Shown: positions 8,388 to 17,214 of the stretch, in pieces
Position numbering within the stretch: the stretch's first letter is position 1
Layout of the letters: every line of letters starts with the position of its first letter
Assembly: GCA_963727835.1 (NCBI GenBank)
Contig: CAVSIB010000062.1
Location: 1-23,972, forward strand
Source of the DNA: G026625185 sp963727835
GTDB lineage: Bacteria; Desulfobacterota; WTBG01; JAGOGO01
DNA length: 23,972 nt
Direction of reading: 5' to 3'
Notes under the pieces: generated by a model
Seen by the model: the letters and a program-made list of their open reading frames with translations, nothing else
What the model was told of the DNA's origin: nothing
Database searches by the model: none
Made by a program: the position numbers and the translations under genes

Positions 8388-10266
8388 ATGATTTTTTATC
8401 CAAAAGAATATGATGTTATTGTTATTGGCGGGGGGCATGCGGGGTGTGAAGCTGCATTAGCCTCTGCCCGGATAGAATGTTCTACTCTGCTGATCACCAT
8501 GAATATAGACACTGTTGGTCTCATGTCGTGTAATCCCGCTATCGGTGGTCTTGCGAAAGGACAAATTGTCAAAGAAATAGATGCCTTAGGCGGAGAAATG
8601 GGAAAAGCGGCTGACCATACGGGCATTCAATTTCGTCGCTTAAACACTAAAAAAGGTCCAGCGGTCCGTTCTTCCCGAGCCCAAATAGACCGGCAGGACT
8701 ATCGACTCTATATGAAAATGGTTTTAGAAAAACAACCAAACTTAGACCTTAAGCAAGCTACGGTTGACCATTTACTTATAAAGAATAACACGGTCTATGG
8801 GGTAAAAACCCACACTGAAGAAGGGTTTGTGGGAAAGGCTGTGGTAATAACACCCGGAACATTCTTTAATGGTCTTATTCATATCGGTTTGGTAAATTTT
8901 CCGGCTGGTCGGATGGGGGATTTTCCCTCAATTGCGCTTCCTCAACAACTTAGAGAACTTGGGTTTGACATTGGACGACTCAAAACAGGTACCACACCGC
9001 GTCTTGATGGAAAATCCATTGATTTTTCAAGACTTATTCCTCAAGCGGGTGATAATGGACCTGTCCCTTTCTCTTTTTCGACCATCGAGCAATTGAATAA
9101 CCAGGCAGTTTGCTATATTACCTATACCAATGATAAAACCCACAAAATAATTCAGTCCGGATTTGATCGGTCTCCTCTCTATACGGGAATCATTGTGGGG
9201 ACTGGTGTTAGATATTGTCCCTCGATTGAGGATAAGATAGTCCGTTTCTCTGATAAAGAACGACACCAGATATTTTTAGAACCCGATGGGTTCCATACCA
9301 ACGAATATTATCCTAATGGTGTCTCAACCAGCATGCCTTACGATATCCAGTTTGAAATGCTTAGAAGCATCGAGGGGCTGGAAAAGGTTGAAATCAGACG
9401 ACCAGGATACGCGATTGAACATGATTATGTTAATCCCCAACAACTAAAACCCACCTTGGAAACCAAGCTTATACGAAACCTTTTTCTTGCGGGTCAAATT
9501 AATGGTACCACCGGATATGAAGAGGCTGCGGGACAAGGACTTATTGCAGGCATTAATGCCGCTTTAACCACGCAAGAACGTGAACCTATTATTATTGACC
9601 GTTCAGAGGGGTATATTGGGGTTTTGATTGACGATTTAGTTACCAAAGGGACTAAAGAGCCTTACCGGATGTTTACTTCTCGGGCTGAATACCGGCTTAT
9701 CCTTCGGGAGGACAATGCTGACCTGAGACTTCGGGAAAAAGGTTGCCAGGTTGGGTTGCTTACTCAAGAGGAATATGAGCATTTTCGAAAAAAGAAAAAA
9801 GCGATCGAGGATGAGCTTGTTGCGGCTTCGTTCTACCCAGGTGCGGGCTGATGCGCAAACGAATGAGACTTTAGTACGTCTCGGGACCGCTCCCATTAAA
9901 AACCCGGCCACTTTAGAGGAAATTTTGCGTCGCCCTGAAGTATCGTATAAAACGCTTTCTGCTCTCGGATATCCGGTCCAGGAAGAAATATCACCAGTCG
10001 TTATTGAACAAGTAGAAATCCAAATAAAATACGCTGGTTACATTAGCCGCCAAGAGGAACAAGTGGAAAAGTTTAAAAAGATGGAAAATATAAAGCTGCC
10101 CTTTGATTTTGATTACCAAAAAATCCCTGGGCTATCACGGGAAGTTCAGGAAAAACTAACCGCTATCCGGCCGGTTTCTTTGGGGCAAGCTTCCCGCATC
10201 TCAGGCATTACTCCGGCAGCACTCTCGATCCTTATGGTGTACGCGAAAAGGTTCGGAACGGTTTAG
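8388..10266 (+). CDS. mnmG: tRNA uridine-5-carboxymethylaminomethyl synthase subunit MnmG (one frameshift)
   Basis: With MnmE, MnmG (GidA) installs the carboxymethylaminomethyl group on U34 of tRNAs, using FAD and folate. Family features: the FAD-binding VIGGGHAGCEAALA near the N-terminus, CNPAIGGLAKGQIVKEIDALGG, YCPSIEDKIVRF, GTTGYEEAAGQGLIAGINAA and FTSRAEYRLILREDNADLRL. The C-terminal helical domain has TAPIKNPATLEEILRRPEVSY and ends ISGITPAALSILMVYAKR. The frame changes by +1 at about 9815-9823; removing one base there gives about 625 residues, the normal length. Both sides are conserved, so a sequencing error is more likely than a dead gene. Upstream GAGG supports ATG 8388. Confidence 0.93.
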
Positions 10267-10441
10267 TGTAGTGGTTTTAAAAGTGATTGGTTGAGTTTCT
10301 GGAAATGGGTTAGGTTTAAAATACTTTTAAGATTAAAAATGTTATGATAAATTGATCAAGTTTTAAATGTAAAATTGCATGTAATATTCAGTATCTTTTT
10401 AATTTTTTGTTTTCAAGTGTTATGATAGGAGGGAATGTTTG

Positions 10442-10648
10442 ATGGATAATGAATTAATAAGCCGAAGGTTTGAAATCGAAAGTAAACTTTTTTTCTTGGA
10501 TTTTAAAGAGAACCCCAACGGTCGGTACCTAAAGATTACGGAAAAATCTGGTGATAAGAGGAGTTTTATCATTGTTCCCGAAGGCGGGCTCAACGCATTT
10601 CTTAAAGAATTGACTGAAATTATCAATGAGACTAATAAGTTGCAATAA
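10442..10648 (+). CDS. Small PUR-like (PurA/DUF3276-type) nucleic-acid-binding protein
   Basis: The 68-residue product resembles a single PUR repeat: a beta strand with SKLFFLDFKENPNGRYLKI, then EKSGDKRSFIIVPEGG and a C-terminal helix LNAFLKELTEIINE. In the PUR-alpha family, including bacterial members such as Borrelia BpuR, the FFxDxKEN-GRYLxI pattern binds single-stranded DNA or RNA. ATG 10442 is preferred over TTG 10439 because AGGAGGG at 10427-10433 is then 8 bases away. It stands alone between mnmG and a strong terminator. A post-transcriptional or ssDNA-binding role is inferred; the family call is by motif memory. Confidence 0.7.
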   Translation: MDNELISRRFEIESKLFFLDFKENPNGRYLKITEKSGDKRSFIIVPEGGLNAFLKELTEIINETNKLQ

Positions 10649-10692
10649 ATAAATGCATATCTCCCTATTTCGGAGCAACTCATATTCTATGA

Positions 10693-10735
10693 TGAGCAAT
10701 GATTGTAATATTGCCGCTTTTGCTCAGGTTTTTTT
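10693..10735 (+). terminator. Rho-independent terminator after the PUR-like gene
   Basis: TGAGCAA (10693-10699) pairs perfectly with TTGCTCA (10720-10726). Two G and then seven T (10729-10735) follow. The 20-nt loop is long, but the stem plus T-tract sits 45 bp after the stop codon, as expected for the end of this transcript. Confidence 0.6.
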
Positions 10736-10890
10736 ATCGTTTTGGGTTAGCAAGGCATGATGATCAGCAAAAAAATCTTCTATCACTGGGCAAGCTTTTT
10801 TCTAAAAAAGACTTTTCAAATTAATTCGTTGCATATAACCAAATCAACGCTTTTTAAAAACAATTTTTCTTAGACTTTCACTCTATGCAA
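10736..10890. other. Intergenic stretch between convergent transcripts
   Basis: An AT-rich stretch between the two facing terminators. It contains a 39-codon plus-strand open frame from about 10757 (near AAGG) and an AT-only hairpin at about 10790-10806. Neither is convincing and I see no other feature here. Confidence 0.4.
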
Positions 10891-10952
10891 ATAAAAAGCC
10901 TCACACTCGTGAAAGGAGGAGAGAAGATTGGAGGAATACGAGTGCAAGGCTT
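10891..10952 (-). terminator. Terminator-like hairpin downstream of rtcB, with a long one-sided loop
   Basis: AAGCCTCACACTCGT (10896-10910) and ACGAGTGCAAGGCTT (10938-10952) form a 15-bp inverted repeat with two central mismatches. Read on the minus strand the hairpin is followed by TTTTTATTT, fitting a terminator for the archease-rtcB transcript that ends at 11048. The 27-nt loop is unusually long. On the plus strand it is almost purely purine with two GGAGG cores. Confidence 0.6.
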
Positions 10953-11047
10953 AAGGAAACCATTATTTCAACTATTTATAAATTTAACAATTTTTTTTGA
11001 ATAGTCAAGTTTGACTGGGACTGAAAACGTTTGAATCGCAGCTTTAT

Positions 11048-12501
11048 CTATCCCTTAATTACTCCAAGGGGTTTTAATCTAGCTACTTTTTTACTGATTT
11101 CAGCCTCATGCACAATCTGCACCACATCACTAACATCTTTGTAAGCTTCAGGAATTTCCTCAACCAGAGTTTCCCGGCTGGCGCCGCGGACGATTATTCC
11201 TTTATTTTCAAGTTCCTTGGTAACGGATTTCCCTTGCGCCACTCTTTTGGCCTCGTGCCTGCTCATGACCCGACCAGCGCCATGGCAGGTTGACCCAAAG
11301 GTTTCTTGATACGCCTTTTCTGTTCCTAACAGCACGTAAGAATACCGGCCCATGTCACCGGGATGAGTACGGGTTGTCCCAGTTCTCGATAGTCAGAGAG
11401 GGAGTTCGGGATGGTCAGGAGGAAATGCCCGGGTAGCTCCCTTGCGGTGGACACAGACCTTCTTTTTTTCTCCTTGCACATCATGGGTCTCGATTTTAGC
11501 AATGTTATGGCAGACATCGTACACCACTTCGAGTTGGTGTATTTTCGGCCCCAGCTTCAATACCTGTTCAAAAGACTCACGGGTCCAGTGAGCAATGAGC
11601 TGGCGATTAGCAAAAGCAAAGTTAGCGGCGCTTGCCATGGCCACTAAATAATTTTTCCCCTCCTGAGAATCCAAGGGAGCGCAGCAGAGTTGCTTATCGG
11701 GAAGTTCAATGCCGTAGCGGCGGGACGCTTCAAGCATTACTCGGATAAAATCATCGCATACCTGATGGCCCAATCCTCGTGAGCCCGTGTGCACTAAAAC
11801 GGTAACCCCATCTTTTTCCAGCCCAACTTTTGGGCTGCCTTTATATCATAGACTTCTTCAACATAACCAACCTCTACAAAGTGATTGCCGGAGCCAAGCG
11901 TTCCTAATTGAGGCCGGCCTCTTTCTTTCGCCCGGTCACTAACCATTTTTGGATCGGCTCCGTCAATGCAGCCGCAAGCTTCCAAGTATTCTGTATCTTC
12001 TGCGGAACCATACCCGTGCTTAATCGCCCATTGGGCTCCTTCTTCTAAGACTCGGTCAAGTTCTTGGTAACTGAGTTTAAGATCTTTCCGATGGGAGCCT
12101 ACTCCTGAAGGTATATTTCTGAATAAGGTGTCGACGAGTTGGTGAATCTTATTTTGGATATCCTTGCGGCTCAAACCTGAGCGCATCAGCCGAACCCCAC
12201 AATTTATGTCATAGCCAACGCCACCCGGTGAAACAACGCCCGTGTCCATATCAAAAGCAGCCACTCCCCCAATGGGAAAACCATATCCCCAATGGATATC
12301 GGGCATAGCCAGTGATTTTCCGATAATTCCGGGGAGGGTAGCAACATTGGCAACTTGAAGGAGGCTTTGGTCTTTCAGAATATTCTTGATCATCTTCTCA
12401 TCCGCGTAGACCAAACCGTCAGTTTTCATGCTGCCTTCCCGCGGAATCAGCCATCGCCAGGCATCAATTTTTTGAACTTTTACCGGGATTTTTTCACCCA
12501 T
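11048..12501 (-). CDS. rtcB: RNA-splicing ligase RtcB (three frameshifts)
   Basis: RtcB is a GTP- and Mn-dependent ligase joining 2',3'-cyclic phosphate (3'-phosphate) and 5'-OH RNA ends in tRNA splicing or RNA repair. Motifs in order: MPDIHWGYGFPIGGVAAFD, VGYDINCGVRL (metal-binding Cys), LGSGNHFVEV, HTGSRGLGHQV, CHNIAK, VHRKGATRAFPP and STCHGAGRVMSR (the His of this block is probably the guanylylated one). Three frame changes are needed: a missing A in the A5 run at 11813-11817, an extra base near 11400-11402, and a missing base near 11358-11359. The joined product is about 484 residues, normal for the family. ATG 12501 is preferred over GTG 12510 because AGAGG is correctly spaced. It follows archease by 95 bp. 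Confidence 0.93.
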
Positions 12502-12596
12502 GGATTTCACCTCTTTTATATCGAAAAAAGTTAACGAACTTTTCCTCTGTGAGGTAGGGCGTTACCAAAGAATCAGAATCATTGTTCCCTAATGCG

Positions 12597-13016
12597 TCAT
12601 AGGTCAAAAATGATTTGGGTTTTCCACATTCCCTTTTGTTTTTGTATGGTGAGTTGATGAAAAGTAACTGCCTTGATTATTCTTTTGATGGGGTGCTTTT
12701 TTGCCGTGTACTTTTCTCCCCAGGCAGTAGCTTCAAGATGCTCACTGCTGAGCTTTTTTATTTCAAAACGGCTGAAAAGTAATCCTTGCGTTTCGAAAAG
12801 GTAAAGGAACTCATTAAGCCACGAGACCAGAAGCTCTTCCAATCCCGGCGCATCAAGCGAGAAGGTGCGTGATTCACCTTCATGAATATTTTTAACTTCG
12901 GTCAAAACAGAGAAAAAACTTTGGGCGGCATGCTGAAAAAGCTCAGGAAGGCTTTCTCCAAAAATTACGACACCAATATCAGCCGTATGATCAATAAACC
13001 GAAATTTTTTTCTCAT
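12597..13016 (-). CDS. Archease, activator of RtcB
   Basis: Archease speeds RtcB guanylylation and turnover and is often its operon partner, as here (archease upstream of rtcB). The 139-residue protein has the signature FIDHTADIG near the N-terminus, the ELFQHAAQSFF helix, and the C-terminal KAVTFHQLTIQ-MWKTQIIFDL block. The open frame extends to 13127, but ATG 13016 is chosen: it gives the family N-terminus, and a near-perfect promoter ends just before it. There is no Shine-Dalgarno sequence, and the predicted transcript start coincides with the ATG, so the message is probably leaderless. No frame problems. Confidence 0.93.
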   Translation of the reverse strand: MRKKFRFIDHTADIGVVIFGESLPELFQHAAQSFFSVLTEVKNIHEGESRTFSLDAPGLEELLVSWLNEFLYLFETQGLLFSRFEIKKLSSEHLEATAWGEKYTAKKHPIKRIIKAVTFHQLTIQKQKGMWKTQIIFDL

Positions 13017-13022
13017 GGTTTT

Positions 13023-13051
13023 ATTATAAATGGCAACCGAATTCTTTTCAA
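13023..13051 (-). promoter_or_regulatory. Strong sigma70-type promoter for archease-rtcB, predicted leaderless start
   Basis: On the minus strand TTGAAA (13051-13046), a 17-bp spacer and TATAAT (13028-13023) match the consensus at 11 of 12 positions with ideal spacing. Six bases (AAAACC) then precede the archease ATG at 13016, so the expected start site falls on or next to its A. Position and quality are seen; leaderless initiation is inferred. Confidence 0.75.
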
Positions 13052-13156
13052 ATGAGGCTACAGAAGAATAAAAAGCACTTTCCTTGAAGATCTGAAGCAA
13101 GATTTTATGCGCGTGCACAATCCCCAATAGGGAAGGAATTATTTTTCCACTTTGGT

Positions 13157-14182
13157 TCAGTACTGTTCCTCATACATTAAATCTTTTTCTTTAACCTTGT
13201 CTTTAAAAAAGTTGTACACCCAGGCCTGATAGATAATGATAATCGGCACAAAAATCAGCACGACCCCCAGCATAATTTTTAACGTCAAAGGGCTGGAGGC
13301 AGAATTAAAGATGGTCAGACTATAGGAAGGGTTTAGGCTCGAAGGGAGCAGTGTGGGGTAGAGGCCCACAACCCCAAACAACGTGACCCCCACAATGGTG
13401 CCGCCCGATGCAAACCAAGCTTTTCCCCAGGCTTGTTTTTTTATGAATACCCGGATCATAAAAAGGCTTGCAACCGTAACAAGCGGAATAATAAAAAGGA
13501 TAGGGGATTTAAGGTAGTTTTGGTAAAGCTGGGTAAAGAATCCAGTCCCCAAAAGGAATAAACCAGCTACGATCACAAGAACCAGCCACAATTTTTTGGC
13601 TAAGACAATAGCCCTTTGGTGAACTTCTCCTTCTGCTTTGATGGTAAGCCACAATGATCCGTGGAGACAAAATAAAACTAAAAAGAGGATTCCCCCTGCC
13701 AGGCCATAAGGGTTAAGAAGGGTTAAAATATTTCCGTGGTAAATTCCTCCTCCATCAATGGGAATGCCGCGAAAGATATTGGCGAAAGCAACCCCCAAAA
13801 GCAAGGCCGGCAAAAAACTTCCCACGACCATAGCGATATCCCAGAGCATCCGCCAGGCCGGATTATCTATTTTATCTCGAAATTCAAAGGAGACAGCTCG
13901 AAAGATTAACGCAAAAAGGATAAGCATCAAAGCTGAATAAAAGCTGCTAAACATAACTGCATACATGGTAGGAAAAGCAGCAAACGTTACGCCGCCGGCA
14001 GTAATCAGCCAGACCTCGTTGCCATCCCAGTAAGGATATTGAGCATTATACATGATTCGTTTGTCAGCTTCATTTTTGGCGAGCAGGGGCATGGTGGTAC
14101 CCAGACCTAAGTCAAAGCCGTCAAGAGCAAAATAAATTGCCCAAAGAACACCCCACAGGACAAACCAGATAGTTTCTAACAT
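13157..14182 (-). CDS. cydB: Cytochrome bd oxidase subunit II CydB
   Basis: CydB is the second core subunit of the bd-type quinol:O2 oxidoreductase in the inner membrane. The 341-residue protein is almost entirely transmembrane helices. It shows the family blocks YFALDGFDLGLG near residue 20, YWDGNEVWLITAGGVTFAAFP, FRAVSFEFRDK and the LNPYGLAGG region. The start ATG 14182 has GGAGG 7 bases upstream and lies 17 bp after the cydA stop, so the two are one operon. No CydX-like small subunit is visible downstream. Length and frame are intact. Confidence 0.96.
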   Translation of the reverse strand: MLETIWFVLWGVLWAIYFALDGFDLGLGTTMPLLAKNEADKRIMYNAQYPYWDGNEVWLITAGGVTFAAFPTMYAVMFSSFYSALMLILFALIFRAVSFEFRDKIDNPAWRMLWDIAMVVGSFLPALLLGVAFANIFRGIPIDGGGIYHGNILTLLNPYGLAGGILFLVLFCLHGSLWLTIKAEGEVHQRAIVLAKKLWLVLVIVAGLFLLGTGFFTQLYQNYLKSPILFIIPLVTVASLFMIRVFIKKQAWGKAWFASGGTIVGVTLFGVVGLYPTLLPSSLNPSYSLTIFNSASSPLTLKIMLGVVLIFVPIIIIYQAWVYNFFKDKVKEKDLMYEEQY

Positions 14183-14199
14183 GACGCATCCTCCCCATT

Positions 14200-15519
14200 T
14201 TATGTGGTGGCTGGTGTGAAGGTTTCAGGTCCTTTTTTGGCATGCTTGACCATCAAGGAAAATGCAACCAATCCGAGAAAAGAGTAAACGACGATAAAAG
14301 CTGAGATACTCAGTGCCACTTGAGGGGTGGCAATTGGTGAAACCGCCTGGGACGTTCTCATTACCCCGTAGATAATCCAAGGCTGACGTCCAACTTCTGA
14401 AACCGTCCACCCCAGAGCGCAGGCAATGTAAGGCAGGGGGATAGAATACATGATCATTTTAAGGAGACCAGGGCTGGCTTCCAAACGGTTACGTTTCACC
14501 CAACTCATAAGGGTAAGAAATATAAATATAAAACCGAGCAGTACCATGAATCGAAAAGAAAAAAAGGTTATGGCAACCGGAGGCCTATTGGCTTTTGGAA
14601 AATCTTTAAGCCCGTAAATAGTCGCGTTGGGATCATGAAAGACAATTAAACTTAATAGGCTCGGTATGCGTCCAAATTGAAGCAGGTTATGTTCCTGTTC
14701 AGCGTCAGGAATAAGAAAAAAATAAAAAGGGGCATGGTCGGTTGTTTCCCAATGAGATTCCAAGGCGGCGAGCTTGCTCGGTTGCTTTTCAGCAAGATCA
14801 GCACCATGAAGGTGGCCCTCAATAACGACAAACAATGAAAAAATGAGCGCCATATTCAGAGCCATTCGAAATGATTTAATAAAAAAGGGGGTATGTTGTT
14901 TTTTGAGGATGTGATAGGCGCTTATTCCCATGACAAAAAACCCGGTCAAAACATAGGCCGCTCCGAGGGTGTGAAGAATCGCGAGGATAGCAAACTTCTG
15001 GGTTATAACCGCCAGAAAGTCTGTCAATTCAGCCCGACTATTCCTGATGACAAAACCAACCGGATGTTGCATCCAGGAATTGGCAATAATGATCCATAGG
15101 GCGGAAAGATTGGATGCTATAGCCACCAGCCAGATGCTCAGGGCATGAGATTTGGGAGAAAGTCGTTTCCACCCCAGCGCCCACACGGCAATAAAAGTTG
15201 ATTCGAGAAAAAAAGCGACGGTTGCTTCTATGGCCAGGAGAGATCCAAAGATATCTCCGACAAACAGTGAGTACCGCGCCCAGTTGGTTCCAAATTGAAA
15301 TTCTAACGTGATGCCGGTTACTATCCCGATGACAAAATTAATAAGAAAAATTTTACCCCAAAATTTTGCCATCCTTTGGTATCCAATATCTTTGGTTATA
15401 ACGTACCGGGTTTCCATGATGGCAAGAAGAATTGAAAGGCCGAGGGTCAAAGGTACAAACAAGAAATGGAAATAGGTGGCCACTGCGAACTGCAACCGTG
15501 AAAGCATTAAAACATCCAT
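14200..15519 (-). CDS. cydA: Cytochrome bd oxidase subunit I CydA, short Q-loop type
   Basis: CydA carries the haems and the quinol site of cytochrome bd, which reduces O2 to water with high affinity and protects anaerobes from oxygen. ATG 15519 is chosen (GGAGG 8 bases upstream; GTG 15525 is too close), giving 439 residues. Candidate ligands by alignment to E. coli: His18 (His19), His183 (His186) and Met325 (Met393). Proton-path acids are Glu98 and Glu106 (E99/E107). The Q-loop has KQPSKLAALE (K252/E257 equivalents) and ends at GRQPW. The protein is about 80 residues shorter than the E. coli enzyme, as in short-Q-loop members. The gene is intact. Confidence 0.96.
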   Translation of the reverse strand: MDVLMLSRLQFAVATYFHFLFVPLTLGLSILLAIMETRYVITKDIGYQRMAKFWGKIFLINFVIGIVTGITLEFQFGTNWARYSLFVGDIFGSLLAIEATVAFFLESTFIAVWALGWKRLSPKSHALSIWLVAIASNLSALWIIIANSWMQHPVGFVIRNSRAELTDFLAVITQKFAILAILHTLGAAYVLTGFFVMGISAYHILKKQHTPFFIKSFRMALNMALIFSLFVVIEGHLHGADLAEKQPSKLAALESHWETTDHAPFYFFLIPDAEQEHNLLQFGRIPSLLSLIVFHDPNATIYGLKDFPKANRPPVAITFFSFRFMVLLGFIFIFLTLMSWVKRNRLEASPGLLKMIMYSIPLPYIACALGWTVSEVGRQPWIIYGVMRTSQAVSPIATPQVALSISAFIVVYSFLGLVAFSLMVKHAKKGPETFTPATT

Positions 15520-15602
15520 TGGCACAACCTCCTTTTGGGTGGTGAAGGAATGACCCTAGGTTTTCGGCATATAATCAAAGACTTACATGCACTCTGTCCC
15601 GA

Positions 15603-15988
15603 TTAGAGATGAGCGAGAGCTTGTTGGGGTAAATCGCTTATGGAAACAGTCATTATTTTTTGATTCACGTAGAGATTGGTGCCCGTATGGTCGTTTAAAA
15701 GATTTTCGATCAACCCTTGGATTGAGGTGCAATCGAGAAATCCAAGAGTTCAAACTGTCAAGTCCCGAAGAAGAGCATCATTTGATACTAAAAAACCACT
15801 CAGGTCTTTAAGCGCGCCTTGTACGAAATCGAGCTGCCCTTGGGCTAGTCTTCCCAGACCCCAAAGCATCCCGGCGCTGTAATAAGAGGGGGTCTGAGCA
15901 ATTCACGGTTTTTGAAATATACGAGCGGAGCAACGGCGGGTATTTCTTTGCCAGACCGTCGTCCGCAGAGAAAACGTTATAAGGGCAT
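15603..15988 (-). pseudogene. HEAT-repeat-like protein gene, broken by frameshifts and one in-frame TGA
   Basis: The 476-bp gap between fprA and cydA holds a hidden gene. From ATG 15869 one frame runs to TAA 15603-15605 and reads MLWGLGRLAQGQLDFV, then KDLSGFLVSNDALLRDLTV. An in-frame TGA follows (15750-15752), then TLGFLDCTS and on to QQALAHL. A Trp at the TGA would give the LTVWTLGFL helix typical of HEAT repeats. Upstream, after frame changes, DGLAKKYPPLLRSYIS and NRELLRPPLI extend it to about ATG 15988, 7 bp after fprA stops. LLRPP-LWGLGRLAQ resembles small HEAT-like proteins of sulfate reducers (DVU_0298-like, from memory). Its function is unknown. It is either a decayed gene or an intact one hidden by sequence errors. 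Confidence 0.55.
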
Positions 15989-15995
15989 AAATGCG

Positions 15996-17173
15996 TTAGA
16001 GTGCTCCTCCGATTTTTTTCCCTAACTGAAAGCAGGCCTTTAACTCTTCTGCATCGGGAACATAATTGACTTTTAACCCCGGGTCAACGACTTTGAGATT
16101 CATTTCCTCTAGTTCCTTAATTATTAATTTTACTGCTTCCCCGCTCCACCCGTAAGAACCAAAGGCAGTAGCAATTTTATTTTTTGGCCGGAGTCCTTTT
16201 AAATAGGTTAAAAAGTCACTTACGGTGGGGTAAAGACCATTATTGATCGTGGGGGAACCAATAATAATAGCTCCGGCGTCAAGGAGTTCGGTGATGATAT
16301 CACTGCGGTGAAATGACCGCAGTGCATGGACTTGGTCTCAACCCCTTCTTCCCCGAGGCCTTCAACGATAGTTTCCGCCATTTTACGCGTGCTTTGCCAC
16401 ATGGTGTCATAGATGACCAGTGCTTTTCTCTTTGGCTTTTGAGTGCTCCACTCAACGTAGGCATTAATAATTTTACCGGGGTCTTTTCGCCAGATAATGC
16501 CATGATCAGGACAGATGATGTCAATAACCAATCCCAAGGCGGTTATTTTTTCTGCCAGTTTGAGAATTAAATCAGAATAAAGAAGAAGGATATTAGCGAA
16601 ATATTTCCGGGCATAGGGCATAATCGCTTCTCCGATCTGGTCATCAAACCGCTCCAATCCGGCATAGTGCTGTCCAAAGGCATCACTGGAAAAAAGGATT
16701 TTGTCTTCCTTGGCGTAGGTCATCATGCTGTCCGGCCAGTGGAGCATTTTGGTTTCCAGGAAGGCCAGAGTTCTTTTGCCCAACTTTAGTTCTCCGCCAT
16801 TTTCTACCGGCTGATAGTTGAGACTCGGCGAAAAATGTCGAAGAAGATTTTTATGCCCCATTTTGGAACAATAAATGGGTTTGTTTTCACCAATGTTATG
16901 CATCACCCGCGGAAGCCCACCGGAGTGGTCCATTTCCGTATGGTTGCTAATAACATAATCAATCTTTTTCGGGTCAACGATTTGACTGATCCCGTCAAGA
17001 AGGTCATCAGCAAATTCCTTTTTCACGGTGTCAACCAAGGTGATCTTTTCATCCAATATCAGATAAGCATTATACGTTGTCCCTTGTTCGGTAGAATAAC
17101 CGTGGAAATCCCTAATATTCCAGTCAATTGCGGGTAAGCAGTAAATACCTTCCGTTATCTTTACGGGTTTCAT
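15996..17173 (-). CDS. fprA: Flavodiiron protein FprA (A-type flavoprotein), one frameshift
   Basis: FprA reduces O2 to water and/or NO to N2O with electrons from rubredoxin. An N-terminal beta-lactamase-like domain carries the diiron ligands His78, Glu80, Asp82, His83 (HTEMDHSGG), His145, Asp164 and His224 (PDHG), all present. The C-terminal flavodoxin domain starts at about 250 with VIYDTMWQST. The frame breaks at about 16309-16316, inside a perfect 9-bp inverted repeat. One base added there restores HRSDIITELLD, GSPTINNGLYPTVSDF and SYGWSGEAVK up to TAA 15996-15998, about 392 residues in total, normal for the family. AGGGAG supports ATG 17173. Rubredoxin and a histidine kinase lie just upstream. 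Confidence 0.94.
16301..16324. repeat. Perfect 9-bp inverted repeat inside fprA at the frameshift
   Basis: CACTGCGGT (16301-16309) and ACCGCAGTG (16316-16324) flank a 6-nt loop, GAAATG. The fprA reading frame changes within this hairpin, so a secondary-structure sequencing artefact is a likely explanation of the indel. Confidence 0.8.
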
Positions 17174-17214
17174 CAGCTTCTCCCTGAGATTTAAAAAAGA
17201 TTATATTAAATGCA

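Noticed and set aside
10757..10876. 39-codon plus-strand ORF between the two terminators
   Set aside because: Low-complexity Lys/Phe-rich translation from AT-rich DNA, no recognisable domain and only a weak AAGG upstream.
13017..13127. N-terminal extension of archease or a CydX-like small subunit after cydB
   Set aside because: The 37 extra codons look unlike archease or CydX, and a strong promoter lies inside them just before the family start.
17191..17196. TATAAT-like hexamer between the kinase and fprA as an fprA promoter
   Set aside because: No acceptable -35 lies 16-18 bp upstream, and the genes are only 41 bp apart on the same strand, so operon transcription suffices.
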